Source: an uncultured bacterium
Lineage (GTDB): Bacteria; Cyanobacteriota; Vampirovibrionia; Gastranaerophilales; Gastranaerophilaceae
Assembly (NCBI GenBank): GCA_902797965.1
Contig: CADBUY010000006.1
Coordinates: forward strand, 37,011 to 101,010
Length of the DNA stretch: 64,000 nucleotides
Reading direction: 5' to 3'
The translations under genes were made by a program, and so were the position numbers. This document shows, in pieces, positions 8,468 through 17,181 of this stretch (position 1 is its first letter; every line of letters starts with the position of its first letter). Below the pieces are notes generated by a model. That model searched no databases. It worked only from the letters and a program-made list of their open reading frames with translations, and had not been told where the DNA came from.

Positions 8468-9013
8468 ATGGAAAAAAATTTTATATTAGCAGGATTTGGC
8501 GGACAGGGAATATTGTTAGCAGGTACTATATTAGCTAATGCTTTTATGATTGATGACAAGAACGTAACTTGGTATCCTTGTTACGGTGCTGAAATGAGAG
8601 GCGGAACCGTTAACTGTGAAGTAGTTGTTTCTGATTCGGAAGTAAGTTCTGTCCATAAACGTGAATGTGATTATGCACTTGTACTTAATCAACAGTCTTT
8701 TGACAGATTTGTAAAAAATGTAAGAACGGGTGGAACCATTATCGCTAATTCAACCTTGGTAACAGAGTCAAAACCAAGAGATGATATCCATTATGTATTT
8801 GCTCCAATGGGGAAAATAGCAAATGATTTAGGTACTAATAAAGTTACTAATGTTGTTTCTTTAGGTGTCTTAGCATCTGTTGTTGATATAATCTCATGTG
8901 ACGCTTTAAAATTAGCAATTGAAAAAGTTTTAGGAGCTAAGAAAAAAGATTTGTTACCATTAAATATGAAAGCGCTTAAAGCAGGAGCAGGATTAATAAA
9001 ACTTACTGTATAA
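8468..9013 (+). CDS. vorC: 2-oxoacid:ferredoxin oxidoreductase gamma subunit
   Basis: 181 residues, full length for the gamma subunit. FILAGFGGQGILLAGTILA at the N-terminus and WYPCYGAEMRGG are hallmark motifs; the domain takes part in CoA binding and complex assembly. The start is preceded by CGGAGG eight bases upstream. It is the last gene of the operon, separated from vorA by the 56-codon ORF and a hairpin region, whereas these subunits usually follow each other closely. The gene ends 43 bp before the convergent polA stop, with no clear terminator between them. Confidence 0.92.
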   Translation: MEKNFILAGFGGQGILLAGTILANAFMIDDKNVTWYPCYGAEMRGGTVNCEVVVSDSEVSSVHKRECDYALVLNQQSFDRFVKNVRTGGTIIANSTLVTESKPRDDIHYVFAPMGKIANDLGTNKVTNVVSLGVLASVVDIISCDALKLAIEKVLGAKKKDLLPLNMKALKAGAGLIKLTV

Positions 9014-9056
9014 GCTATTATTTAGTATTAAATATATCCATCCGCTAATTGTAACC

Positions 9057-11750
9057 CTAACCCTCTTTCCAAGAGCTACCATAGTTTATGTCAACATCAA
9101 GCGGCACTCTTAAAGGTTGTCCGAGTTCCATTGATTTTAGCACTAACTCTTTTACCCCCTCAAGTTCTTCTTTTGGAACTTCAAATATAAGTTCATCATG
9201 AACCTGCATTATCATTTTTGTTTTGTAATTACCATCTTTTAACTTCTTGTCGACATCAATCATTGCCATTTTGATTAAGTCTGCAGCAGTTCCCTGAAGC
9301 GGTTGATTTATAGCTGCGCGCTGAGCAAATTCTCTGATTTGATAATTTGGACTTGCAAGTTCCGTTGCTAAGTATCTTTTTCTTCCAAAAATTGTTTCTA
9401 CATAACCATGGGTATTAACAAATTCTATTTCATTCAGCATATAATCTTTTACCCCAGGGTATGTTTCAAAATATTTATCAATGAACTCCTGTGCTTCATT
9501 ATTTGATATTCCAATGCTTTTAGCCAATCCGTATTTTGATTGACCATAAACTATGCCAAAATTAACAGCTTTAGCTTTTCTTCGCATATCTTTTGTTACT
9601 TCATCCACTTTGACTCCAAACACCTTTGCTGCTGTCATAGTGTGAACATCCTCTCCTGACGTAAATGCTTGAATAAGGTGTTCATCTTCAGACACATGTG
9701 CTAAAAGCCGAAGTTCTATTTGAGAATAATCTGCACTTAAAATAAGCCAATTTTCTTTATCTGCTGCACAAAATGCCGAACGAATTTTATTACCCTCTTC
9801 TGAACGAATAGGGATGTTTTGTAAATTCGGATTTGATGATGACAGTCTGCCTGTAACCGTTAATGCCTGATTGTATGTTGTATGAATACGGTTATCACGC
9901 TTGCTAATCAGTGTCGGCAAAACATCTGTATAAGTAGATTTAAGTTTGGAAAATTTTCTGTGTTCTAATATGTATTCACATATTTCATACTCCTGAGCAA
10001 GTTCTTCAAGAACTTCCGCGCTTGTGGAACGTGATTTTTTCTTTTTTGCTTTAAGCCCCAATTTATCAAAAAGAACTTCTGCAACTTGTTTTGGTGAATT
10101 TATGTTAAAACTTTCACCTGCAAGCTGGAATATTAAATCTTCAAGTTCTGCAAGTTTTTCTGTCATATATGAAGATAGTTCTTTTAAATAATCAACGTCA
10201 ATTGAAACTCCTGTATGCTCCATTTTTGCAAGAACTACCGTAAGCGGCATCTCAATATCTTTAACAAGTTTTTGTTCATCTTCATCAAGATTATTTTGCC
10301 AGTATTCATATAATTTATAAATCGTGTACGCTTCATCACAGGCATATTTTTCAACTTCTGTATGCTGACACATTATGTGGTTTAGAAAATCAAGTGCCTG
10401 AGCATCAAGTGTATGTTTTCTATTTGGATCTTTTACATAACTTGCAAGCAATACATCATACTCTAAGCCTTTTGGCGCATAAGAATTATTTAGTAATAAA
10501 TGGTAATCAGATTTAACGTCATACCCAAGTTTTTTTATATTTGTATTCTCTATAACAGGCTTTAAATCAGTTATATATCTACCCTCAAAATAATATGATT
10601 TTTCACCGTCCGATATTGAGATTGCATTAATTTGTTCATCTTTTGCATAATATCTTATAGCCAGTCTTTCTTTCTGATTAAGTTTTTCAATTATGCTTAT
10701 ATCAGAAACGATTTCAAACTCAAAATCATTATCATCAATATTTTCTTTTATTGCCTGACTGAACAAACCCTGTTGTACAGGAGCAAATGAATCTTGCTTA
10801 GAATTTGTATTTACCCCCTGTGCAAATATACTTAAATTTTCGGGTTCAACTTTTTCGCCATTAAACGAACCTAAAATTTTATCAATATTTTTAATGAATG
10901 TATAAAATTGCATTCTTCTGAGGAACTCAGATACTTTATCAAGACTTGGAAGCGTAACGGATGCTGTATTAATATCAAAATTTACGTCAACATCACGAAT
11001 AATTGTTGCTAAGTCTTTTGACAGAACAGCCATTTCCTTACCGTCACAAATTTTTTGTTTAACTGCTTTTTCCGGGATGTTTTCGCAATCTTCCAAAACT
11101 GCTTCTAAATTCGGATATCGATTAAGAAGTTTTTGTGCAGTCTTTTCACCAATACCTTTAATACCCGGAATATTATCTGATGTATCGCCTCTAAGTCCTT
11201 TATAGTCTGTGATTTGATTTGGATATACTCCTAATTTTTCATAAACCTTGTTCCAGTCATACTCAATAAGTTCGCCTTTTGACGGAATAAGAACTTTAAC
11301 AGTTCCCTCTTTATCAATAAGCTGAAAACTGTCCTGATCGCCTGTCAAAATAAGAGTATTATTTCCGCTTTCAGAAGCTATTCTTGAAATGGTTCCAATT
11401 ACATCATCTGCTTCAAACCCTTCTTTTGTATATATAGGAATATCAAAAGCCTGCAATCCTTCACATATAACTCCTATCTGAGAACGTAATGTGTCCGGCA
11501 TAGCTTCACGTTGAGCTTTGTATTCTTCGTATTTTTCGACTCTGAATGTCTGACGACCTACATCAAATGCTACTGCTATAAAATCAGGATGAATTTTAGC
11601 CAATAAGTCAAAAATAGCTTTAAAAAAACCATATACTGCCCACGTTGGCTGATTTTCCGAGTTTTTCATTCCGGTTCTTTCCAGCGCAAAAAACTGTCTA
11701 AAAGCTAATGCATGACCATCTATTAATATCAAAGTCTTTTTATGAGACAT
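9057..11750 (-). CDS. polA: DNA polymerase I
   Basis: 897 residues, the normal length. The N-terminal 5'-3' nuclease (about 1-290) has LILIDGHALAFRQFFA and DNIPGIKGIGEKTA. The C-terminal polymerase has motif A SADYSQIELRLLAH, motif B RRKAKAVNFGIVYG and motif C QVHDELIFEVP. The middle 3'-5' exonuclease domain looks degenerate: the DxE of ExoI is not present where expected (RLAIRYYAKDEQ) and ExoIII reads YACDEAY. Proofreading is therefore probably lost, as in several other bacterial PolI enzymes. AGGGAG before the ATG supports the start. The start lies only 22 bp from a MITE-like element, so its promoter must lie within or beyond that element. Confidence 0.97.
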   Translation of the reverse strand: MSHKKTLILIDGHALAFRQFFALERTGMKNSENQPTWAVYGFFKAIFDLLAKIHPDFIAVAFDVGRQTFRVEKYEEYKAQREAMPDTLRSQIGVICEGLQAFDIPIYTKEGFEADDVIGTISRIASESGNNTLILTGDQDSFQLIDKEGTVKVLIPSKGELIEYDWNKVYEKLGVYPNQITDYKGLRGDTSDNIPGIKGIGEKTAQKLLNRYPNLEAVLEDCENIPEKAVKQKICDGKEMAVLSKDLATIIRDVDVNFDINTASVTLPSLDKVSEFLRRMQFYTFIKNIDKILGSFNGEKVEPENLSIFAQGVNTNSKQDSFAPVQQGLFSQAIKENIDDNDFEFEIVSDISIIEKLNQKERLAIRYYAKDEQINAISISDGEKSYYFEGRYITDLKPVIENTNIKKLGYDVKSDYHLLLNNSYAPKGLEYDVLLASYVKDPNRKHTLDAQALDFLNHIMCQHTEVEKYACDEAYTIYKLYEYWQNNLDEDEQKLVKDIEMPLTVVLAKMEHTGVSIDVDYLKELSSYMTEKLAELEDLIFQLAGESFNINSPKQVAEVLFDKLGLKAKKKKSRSTSAEVLEELAQEYEICEYILEHRKFSKLKSTYTDVLPTLISKRDNRIHTTYNQALTVTGRLSSSNPNLQNIPIRSEEGNKIRSAFCAADKENWLILSADYSQIELRLLAHVSEDEHLIQAFTSGEDVHTMTAAKVFGVKVDEVTKDMRRKAKAVNFGIVYGQSKYGLAKSIGISNNEAQEFIDKYFETYPGVKDYMLNEIEFVNTHGYVETIFGRKRYLATELASPNYQIREFAQRAAINQPLQGTAADLIKMAMIDVDKKLKDGNYKTKMIMQVHDELIFEVPKEELEGVKELVLKSMELGQPLRVPLDVDINYGSSWKEG

Positions 11751-11772
11751 ATAAACTCCCTACTTACATAAA

Positions 11773-11917
11773 GAGGGTGTCCAAAAGTCAAAATTCGTTT
11801 AATGTTGGTGGGTTCGCCATTTTAAGACAATATGCTAAAACTACGACTATTGCAGGCTTAACCCACCCTACGGTGTTCATCTGTTTTATAAATAATTTTG
11901 ACTTTTTGGACACCCTC
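11773..11917. mobile_element. MITE-like element with 23/24-bp terminal inverted repeats
   Basis: Ends GAGGGTGTCCAAAAGTC... (11773-11795) and its complement (11894-11917) match over 23 bases apart from one extra A. A second inverted pair, GGTGGGTT / AACCCACC, lies inside. The element is about 145 bp and encodes no plausible protein. No clear target-site duplication is visible. It separates polA from the upstream CoA-activase gene and as RNA could form one long hairpin acting as a terminator or processing site. The mobile nature is inferred from the inverted ends. Confidence 0.65.
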
Positions 11918-11944
11918 CTTAAATTATAATTTTTATTATTTAAT

Positions 11945-13021
11945 TTATTTATTTACAAATAATGATTCACAGATGTTTGTTTGCGGGACGTAGTCATATT
12001 CTTTCATCTCTACATCAGCTAATATTTTTGAGCGTTTTTTACGGAACAACATATCAATAAAGGCTTCTATTCTTGTGATAAATCCTGCCTCGCCTGTTTG
12101 CTCATCGATTGTTAGGACAAGAAGCGGTTTACCGTATTCTTTAGCTTTTCTTGTAATTCTGTCAACCATTAATGAATCCGGTCCGCATCCGAATGCATTA
12201 ATTGATATTATTCCGTCAATTTTGTTATCTTTCATATAATGTCCGGCAGTACCGGTCATTTCATGCTCATTTGCCCAATATTTCTTTTGTCCGAATGATG
12301 CAATACCCTCTTCCATTTGCTCATCTGTCAGCTGAAGTGAAGTAAATACTTTAACATCCATTTTCTCTAATTTATCAAAAATCTTCATGGTAGCACGTTC
12401 ATCATACATGTTATAACCATGCGATATTAGAGCAACATTAATCGGAGCTTCTTTTTTATTTTCTTGTTCTTCTATAAATACTTTACCGCTCAATGCATAA
12501 TGCATAGCTTTTTTATAGCTCATCCCGGAACGGGCCATTACCAAAAAGTTGTTATATACTTTCCAACCCTGTTTAGAAGCTTTTTTTATTTCATTAAAAT
12601 CTGTTATTCCAAATGGTTTAACAGATTCTTTTAAGAATTCATATAAACCTTGTTTTTTTGCGGATTTGTCCAATGTTGGCTCAATGATATTAACATCAGC
12701 TTTTATAACGTTCCTTACTAAATCAGGAAGTCCTCTTATTTTAGAACAGTTATATATCTTTGGTCCAATAGACTGCAAAGACGGAACAAATATATTTTTA
12801 ACGCCTTTTGATATTAAGTTTAATATATGTCCTAAATATATTTTAATAGGCAAACAGGTTTCTGTTACAACTAATGCTGCTCCATCTGACATTGTTTGTT
12901 TTGTAGTCGGATCAGACAGTATGATTTTGATGCCTAATGCACTAAAAAAACCATGCCAAAACGGATAATTGTTATAAAATGACATTCCTCTCGGAATACC
13001 TATAGTCTTTTCATTTTCCAT
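11945..13021 (-). CDS. CoA-substrate-specific enzyme activase-related protein (DUF2229-like)
   Basis: 358 residues. The opening IGIPRGMSFYNNYPFWHGFF, followed by ETCLPIKIYLGH and NAFGCGPDSLMVDRITRK, matches the DUF2229 portion found with or fused to BadF/HgdC-type activases of 2-hydroxyacyl-CoA dehydratases. The conserved cysteines in ETCLP, NCSK and FGCGP suggest iron-sulphur binding. The ATPase activase half (ASKHA fold) is absent, so it is a stand-alone partner or has diverged. ATG 13021 is preceded by AAAGGGA; a TTG further upstream lacks support. A redox or dehydratase-activation role is inference; proteins of this type are widespread in anaerobes without a known substrate. Confidence 0.75.
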   Translation of the reverse strand: MENEKTIGIPRGMSFYNNYPFWHGFFSALGIKIILSDPTTKQTMSDGAALVVTETCLPIKIYLGHILNLISKGVKNIFVPSLQSIGPKIYNCSKIRGLPDLVRNVIKADVNIIEPTLDKSAKKQGLYEFLKESVKPFGITDFNEIKKASKQGWKVYNNFLVMARSGMSYKKAMHYALSGKVFIEEQENKKEAPINVALISHGYNMYDERATMKIFDKLEKMDVKVFTSLQLTDEQMEEGIASFGQKKYWANEHEMTGTAGHYMKDNKIDGIISINAFGCGPDSLMVDRITRKAKEYGKPLLVLTIDEQTGEAGFITRIEAFIDMLFRKKRSKILADVEMKEYDYVPQTNICESLFVNK

Positions 13022-13100
13022 TAAAATATAATCCCTTTCGTATGCTATCAATATAATGCTACATCAAAAGGGGGTAAATGTATAGTAAATATAACAATTA

Positions 13101-13129
13101 TTGTAATATTGTTAAGTAATTGATATAAT
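13101..13129 (+). promoter_or_regulatory. Promoter for leaderless ruvC transcript
   Basis: TTGTAA (13101-13106), a 17-base spacer and TATAAT (13124-13129) with an extended -10 TG. The ATG at 13136 begins seven bases after the hexamer ends, on the predicted transcription start. No Shine-Dalgarno sequence fits. Confidence 0.65.
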
Positions 13130-13135
13130 TTTCTT

Positions 13136-13606
13136 ATGAAGATATTAGGAATTGACCCTGGCATGGCAATTGTGGGGTACGGTTTAATTAGCTATAGTGG
13201 AGAAAAACCTGAACTGCTTGCTTCAGGCTCTATTCAAACCGGTAAAAATTTGACTGATTCTAAACGATTGCTTGAAATATTTAATGATTTGTCAACTATA
13301 GTTGATAAATATAAACCTGATTGTGCATCTGTCGAAAATCTGTTTTTCTTTAAAAATCAAAAAACTGTTATTCCTGTTGCTGAAGCAAGAGGCGTAATTT
13401 TGACGGTGCTTGAAAAATTTAATATTCCTACATACAGTTATACGCCTATGGAAGTTAAACAGGTTTTGACAGGGTATGGAAGAGCAGAAAAAAAGGAAGT
13501 GGAACAAATGGTTAAAATTGCTCTGAATACTGATACACTTCCTAAACTTGATGATACAGTTGATGCAATTGCAATAGCAATTTGTCACTCAAGAAGTATG
13601 ATTTAA
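13136..13606 (+). CDS. ruvC: Holliday junction resolvase RuvC
   Basis: 156 residues, standard length. The RNase H-like fold is marked by GIDPGMAIVGYGLI with the first catalytic Asp at residue 7, SVENLFFFKNQKT with the catalytic Glu, and the C-terminal KLDDTVDAIAIAICH block containing the remaining acidic residues. It cuts four-way DNA junctions bound by RuvAB, which are not encoded here. The mRNA is probably leaderless. The PurD-like gene follows 22 bp downstream on the same strand with its own -10 hexamer. Confidence 0.95.
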   Translation: MKILGIDPGMAIVGYGLISYSGEKPELLASGSIQTGKNLTDSKRLLEIFNDLSTIVDKYKPDCASVENLFFFKNQKTVIPVAEARGVILTVLEKFNIPTYSYTPMEVKQVLTGYGRAEKKEVEQMVKIALNTDTLPKLDDTVDAIAIAICHSRSMI

Positions 13607-13628
13607 ATTTATAAGGTATAATAATTTT

Positions 13629-14867
13629 ATGAAAAAGAAAATTTTAATTATTGGAAATGGCGCAAATGCGTATGCTTTAGCAAAGAACTTGTCAAGTAAA
13701 CATGAAATTTATGTTGCTCCCTCAAGTGACACAATTGCAGAATTTGCAACTTGTTTAGATATAAGAGAAGACAATGTGAATGAATTATTGGAATTTGTTA
13801 TGGAAAATGGAATTGATATGACAATTCCTGTTTCGCAAATTGCAATTAATGCTGATATATCAACAATATTTTCTAATAACAAACAGTCTGTATTTGCTCC
13901 GAGTGCAAAAGCAAATGAAATTGTTTCTAATAAAACATTAGCTAAAAAAGTTCTGTATAAATTAAGAATAAAAACTCCTAAGTTCGGAATATTTGAAAAA
14001 CAAAATCTGGCTTTTGAATATATTAAAAATCAGCCGGTACCTTTTGTTATAAAAACAAATGATTCAAATAGTGCAGCTGTTATGACGTCAGCAATGTCTG
14101 CAAAGAATATAATTGATTCTACTGTTATTGATAAAAATAAACGTCTTATAATAGAAGACTATATTCATGGAACTCCGTTTTCATTCTATGCAATTACTGA
14201 TGGATATAAAGCTCTGCCGTTAGGTAGTTCAATTACTTATAAGCATTCGCTGGAAGGTGACGGTGGGCAGCTCACAGGAGGAATGGGTGCGTGTGTACCA
14301 AATTATAAACTTTCTATAGATGATGAATATTTCATAATGGATAATGTTATTTATCCGTTGTTAGATTATATGGAAATATCCGGAAATACTTATCTCGGCA
14401 TATTAGGTGTTAACGGTATATTATCAGATGACAATCAAATTTTTATCCTTGGATGGAATTCTTTTATGCAGGATTGTGATGCAGCTCCTATTCTTTGTAG
14501 TATTGATGATGATTTATATTCGCTTTTTGAATCTTGTATAATAGGTTCTTTCAGTGATGAAATCGATAATATAAAACTAAAAGATGAAGCTTATGTTTCT
14601 GTAGTATTAAACTGCAAAAATAAAAATAATGCCGAAAATGTTATAAACGGATTAGATAACATTGATGAAAGTACTATACTTACGTTTTATCCGACTGTTA
14701 AAAAGAATAAATACCTTGAATTTGAAGCCTCTTATGGTTCAGTCTTATCTGTAACAGGCTCCGCGTCAACCTTATCAAAATCATCTTCATTAGCTTATAG
14801 TGAAGCAGAGGATATTGATTTTGTAGGAAAGTCGTATAGAAAAGATATATGCAAAATAAATCAATAA
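13629..14867 (+). CDS. Degenerate PurD-like ATP-grasp protein
   Basis: 412 residues, close to phosphoribosylamine-glycine ligase in length and layout. The N-terminal Rossmann-type segment (KKILIIGNGANAYALAKNL) corresponds to the PurD start but lacks the conserved GGREHA. The ATP-grasp core (VPFVIKTN, IIEDYIHGTPFSFYAI) and LTGGMGACVPNY are recognisable. The usual EFNxRFGDPE block reads GWNSFMQDCDA, so the metal- and phosphate-binding Glu, Asn and Arg pattern is largely gone. It may be a fast-evolving PurD, a paralogue with another substrate, or an inactive relative. TATAAT ends six bases before the ATG, suggesting a leaderless message. Family assignment is good; enzymatic activity is uncertain. 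Confidence 0.7.
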   Translation: MKKKILIIGNGANAYALAKNLSSKHEIYVAPSSDTIAEFATCLDIREDNVNELLEFVMENGIDMTIPVSQIAINADISTIFSNNKQSVFAPSAKANEIVSNKTLAKKVLYKLRIKTPKFGIFEKQNLAFEYIKNQPVPFVIKTNDSNSAAVMTSAMSAKNIIDSTVIDKNKRLIIEDYIHGTPFSFYAITDGYKALPLGSSITYKHSLEGDGGQLTGGMGACVPNYKLSIDDEYFIMDNVIYPLLDYMEISGNTYLGILGVNGILSDDNQIFILGWNSFMQDCDAAPILCSIDDDLYSLFESCIIGSFSDEIDNIKLKDEAYVSVVLNCKNKNNAENVINGLDNIDESTILTFYPTVKKNKYLEFEASYGSVLSVTGSASTLSKSSSLAYSEAEDIDFVGKSYRKDICKINQ

Positions 14868-14989
14868 AATATAAAATTAACTTAACAAAACTTAACATTT
14901 GATTATAAAAAGGCAATTTTTTAAAAAGTAGATACTTTATATATATATCCGAGTAAAATGTAATAGACACAGTAAAAAAGGAGTACTAC

Positions 14990-15178
14990 ATGGCAAGAGT
15001 ATTAATTTCAATGCCCGAAAGCTTTCTTGGAAAAATTGATGAAGTAGCTGAGAATGAAAGTCGTTCTCGTTCAGAATTAATCAGGGAAGCGTTAAGAAGT
15101 TACATTACACGCTCACAAGTCAGACAAAATACTTTGGCTGATAAAAATGCAAGAATTTTGGAAGCGCTATTAGATTAA
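14990..15178 (+). CDS. Ribbon-helix-helix (CopG/MazE-EndoAI-like) DNA-binding protein
   Basis: 62 residues. RVLISMPESFLGKIDEVAENE forms the DNA-contacting strand and first helix, and SRSRSELIREALRSYI the second helix of a ribbon-helix-helix dimer. This resembles the antitoxin EndoAI and other CopG-type repressors. The start is well placed behind AAGGAG. No MazF or other toxin gene follows; instead there is about 110 bp of RNA ending in a terminator, then an MFS transporter. It may be an orphan antitoxin turned regulator, possibly autoregulatory. DNA binding is confident, target unknown. Confidence 0.88.
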   Translation: MARVLISMPESFLGKIDEVAENESRSRSELIREALRSYITRSQVRQNTLADKNARILEALLD

Positions 15179-15292
15179 TAAGTGCAAGCGGTGATTGGCG
15201 GAAATTGGGAAAGAGATGGCAGAAAACCTGTCAAAAATGGGTAAATTTCGTGGGGGTAATACACGAGATATTAGTAAAGAAAAATAAAGAAA

Positions 15293-15319
15293 AGAATCGA
15301 TTAATCGGTTCTTTTTTTT
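15293..15319 (+). terminator. Rho-independent terminator between copG-like gene and MFS gene
   Basis: AGAATCG / CGGTTCT stem (one G-U pair) with an ATTAAT loop followed by eight T. It closes a 3' region of about 115 bases after the CopG-like gene that is open in all three frames and has possible local hairpins (for example CGTG...CACG near 15249-15265). The MFS gene starts 52 bp later. Confidence 0.8.
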
Positions 15320-15370
15320 ATATATGCATTCTTTACTTTTACTTATGTTCGGTGTAAGTTTGCATTCGGT

Positions 15371-16618
15371 ATGAGTATCAGTAAGAAAAATTTTTATATT
15401 ACAAATTTTGTATTAATTTTAATTGGGACATTATTTTATTTCTTTGCTAATTTCCATAGAATTCTTGTCCCCGGAACGGTTTTTGATATATTAGAGCAGG
15501 AACTGCATGTGTCTGCACCATATATTACAACATTTGGTGCAATTTATATGTATGTTTATGCTTGTCAGCAACTAATTAATGGTGTATTGGTAGACAGATT
15601 CGGCGGTTTTAGAGTTATGCTTGGAGGCGGAATAGTTTTGGCAATTGGCTCATTATTATTTCCAATTTCGTCTAATCTCTTTATTATGTATCTTTCAAGA
15701 GGATTAATCGGGCTTGGCAGCAGTACTTTTTATTTAAGTATTATAAAAGAACTCAGAGAAGTTGTTTCGGATAAAAACTTTGGAATGGCTATTTCCGTAA
15801 TGTTGTTTATAGGATATGCAGGAGGTATTTTTGCAAATGCTCCATTTGTCTATGCAATGAGGTATGCTTCATGGCGTGAAATTCTGGTTGTTTTGGCTTG
15901 TATTCTAATAATTGCAGCTGTAATTTTTGCATTAATTTTACCAACTGTTAAACTTCCAAAAATTAATAAATCCGTAAAATTTAGAGCGCTTCCTTTCCGT
16001 TTGGTATTACATAAAAGACACAACAGAAATTTATTCAGTTTTGCTTGTTGTAATTTTGCTATAACCTATACAATCCAAACGGTTATCGGTAAAAAATTCT
16101 TAGAAGATTTCTGCCTGATGCCTGTAAAAAATGCTGCACTTGTCCTTTCCGGCATGGCAATTATTGCCGCCGTTTTTAATATTGTTAATGCTTATGTTTG
16201 CAGGTTAACTCACAATCATCGAGTAAGATTCTTAAAAAATGCGTCTGTTATTACATTCTGCTCTTTATTTTTAATTTGTATAGCATTAATATTTAACATT
16301 AGAACCTATTTTATTGCTTGTATATTTTGTGTTCTTGCTGCAAATGCGAGTCTGTCCTCCATACTTGTTCCTATTTTGCACTTAACAAACAGAAAAATGA
16401 TATCGGGAACGGCTGTAAGTATTATGAATTTCTGCTTCTTTACTCTTGTCGGTATATTAGGTACGGTAACAGGATTTTTGTTAAATATATTTGAACCGAT
16501 TAAACGAGGTAACGTCACTGTTTATACAAATCAATCATATCTGTTGGTTTTTGGATTATTCTTTATTTTAAGTGTATTTGAAATGCATAAAGCTATGAAG
16601 TTATCTAACAAGTATTAA
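15371..16618 (+). CDS. Major facilitator superfamily transporter
   Basis: 415 residues with about twelve hydrophobic segments. The loop 2-3 signature appears as NGVLVDRFGGFRVMLGGG, a typical MFS A-like motif. The charged central loop lies around residues 195-220 (PKINKSVKFRALPFR...HKRHNRN). It is an inner-membrane secondary carrier of unknown substrate. No good Shine-Dalgarno sequence precedes the ATG, and no clear promoter lies in the 50 bp after the upstream terminator, so expression might depend on read-through. The stop overlaps the end of the convergent coaE gene by four bases. Nothing in the sequence fixes the substrate. Confidence 0.88.
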   Translation: MSISKKNFYITNFVLILIGTLFYFFANFHRILVPGTVFDILEQELHVSAPYITTFGAIYMYVYACQQLINGVLVDRFGGFRVMLGGGIVLAIGSLLFPISSNLFIMYLSRGLIGLGSSTFYLSIIKELREVVSDKNFGMAISVMLFIGYAGGIFANAPFVYAMRYASWREILVVLACILIIAAVIFALILPTVKLPKINKSVKFRALPFRLVLHKRHNRNLFSFACCNFAITYTIQTVIGKKFLEDFCLMPVKNAALVLSGMAIIAAVFNIVNAYVCRLTHNHRVRFLKNASVITFCSLFLICIALIFNIRTYFIACIFCVLAANASLSSILVPILHLTNRKMISGTAVSIMNFCFFTLVGILGTVTGFLLNIFEPIKRGNVTVYTNQSYLLVFGLFFILSVFEMHKAMKLSNKY

Positions 16619-17181
16619 TTTTGTTTTAAATAGTTGATAAATTTATTAACTTTAGACTGCAATTCAGATAAAGAAGAATTGTTTTCAATAACATAATCAG
16701 CTTTTTTTATTTTTTCTGATTGTGCTTCTTGTGCATTTATTCTTTTTAGAGCATCATTTTCTGTTAAGTTATTCCGGCTCATTAAACGTTTGAGTTGAAT
16801 ATTTTTATCTGATGTAATAATCAGAACTTTATCGAAAATGCCGTCAAATCCGGCTTCATATAATAGTGGTACTGATACAAAAATAAATTCATCATTTTTG
16901 TGATTATTAAACAAATTCAAAATCTCAGCTTTAATTTTAGGATGAGTTAAATCTTCAAGTTTTTTCTTTATATCAGGATTTGAAAAAACAAGATTACCCA
17001 GCTTCTTCCTGTCAATTTTTCCGTCGGTAAATACGTCTAATCCGTAAAATTCAGTGATTTCTTCAAGAACTTTATGGGCGATTTTATCAGAATCATAAAC
17101 GGGATAACCTAATTCTGATATAAATTTTTCGACCTGTGATTTTCCTGATGCTATATTCCCTGTTATTGCAATTCTAAGCAT
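16615..17181 (-). CDS. coaE: Dephospho-CoA kinase
   Basis: 188 residues. It performs the last step of CoA synthesis, phosphorylating the ribose 3'-OH of dephospho-CoA. The P-loop is GNIASGKS at the N-terminus; YDSDKIAHKVL and LEDLTHPKIKAEI are conserved family blocks. The ATG at 17181 lies inside the end of the pseudouridine synthase gene (eight-base overlap), so translation is probably coupled. An upstream in-frame GTG at 17187 would add two residues and cannot be excluded. Confidence 0.93.
   Translation of the reverse strand: MLRIAITGNIASGKSQVEKFISELGYPVYDSDKIAHKVLEEITEFYGLDVFTDGKIDRKKLGNLVFSNPDIKKKLEDLTHPKIKAEILNLFNNHKNDEFIFVSVPLLYEAGFDGIFDKVLIITSDKNIQLKRLMSRNNLTENDALKRINAQEAQSEKIKKADYVIENNSSLSELQSKVNKFINYLKQN

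Noticed and set aside
11708..11929. Plus-strand 73-codon ORF across the start of polA
   Set aside because: It is formed by the polA 5' end and the MITE-like element, has no ribosome binding site and no plausible protein pattern.
12549..12968. Plus-strand 139-codon ORF
   Set aside because: Antisense to the CoA-activase-related gene, whose motifs and ribosome binding site are clear.
15181..15320. Known riboswitch (preQ1, ZTP, fluoride or guanidine) before the MFS gene
   Set aside because: None of the conserved cores I know of these classes could be matched; only a terminator and weak hairpins are certain.
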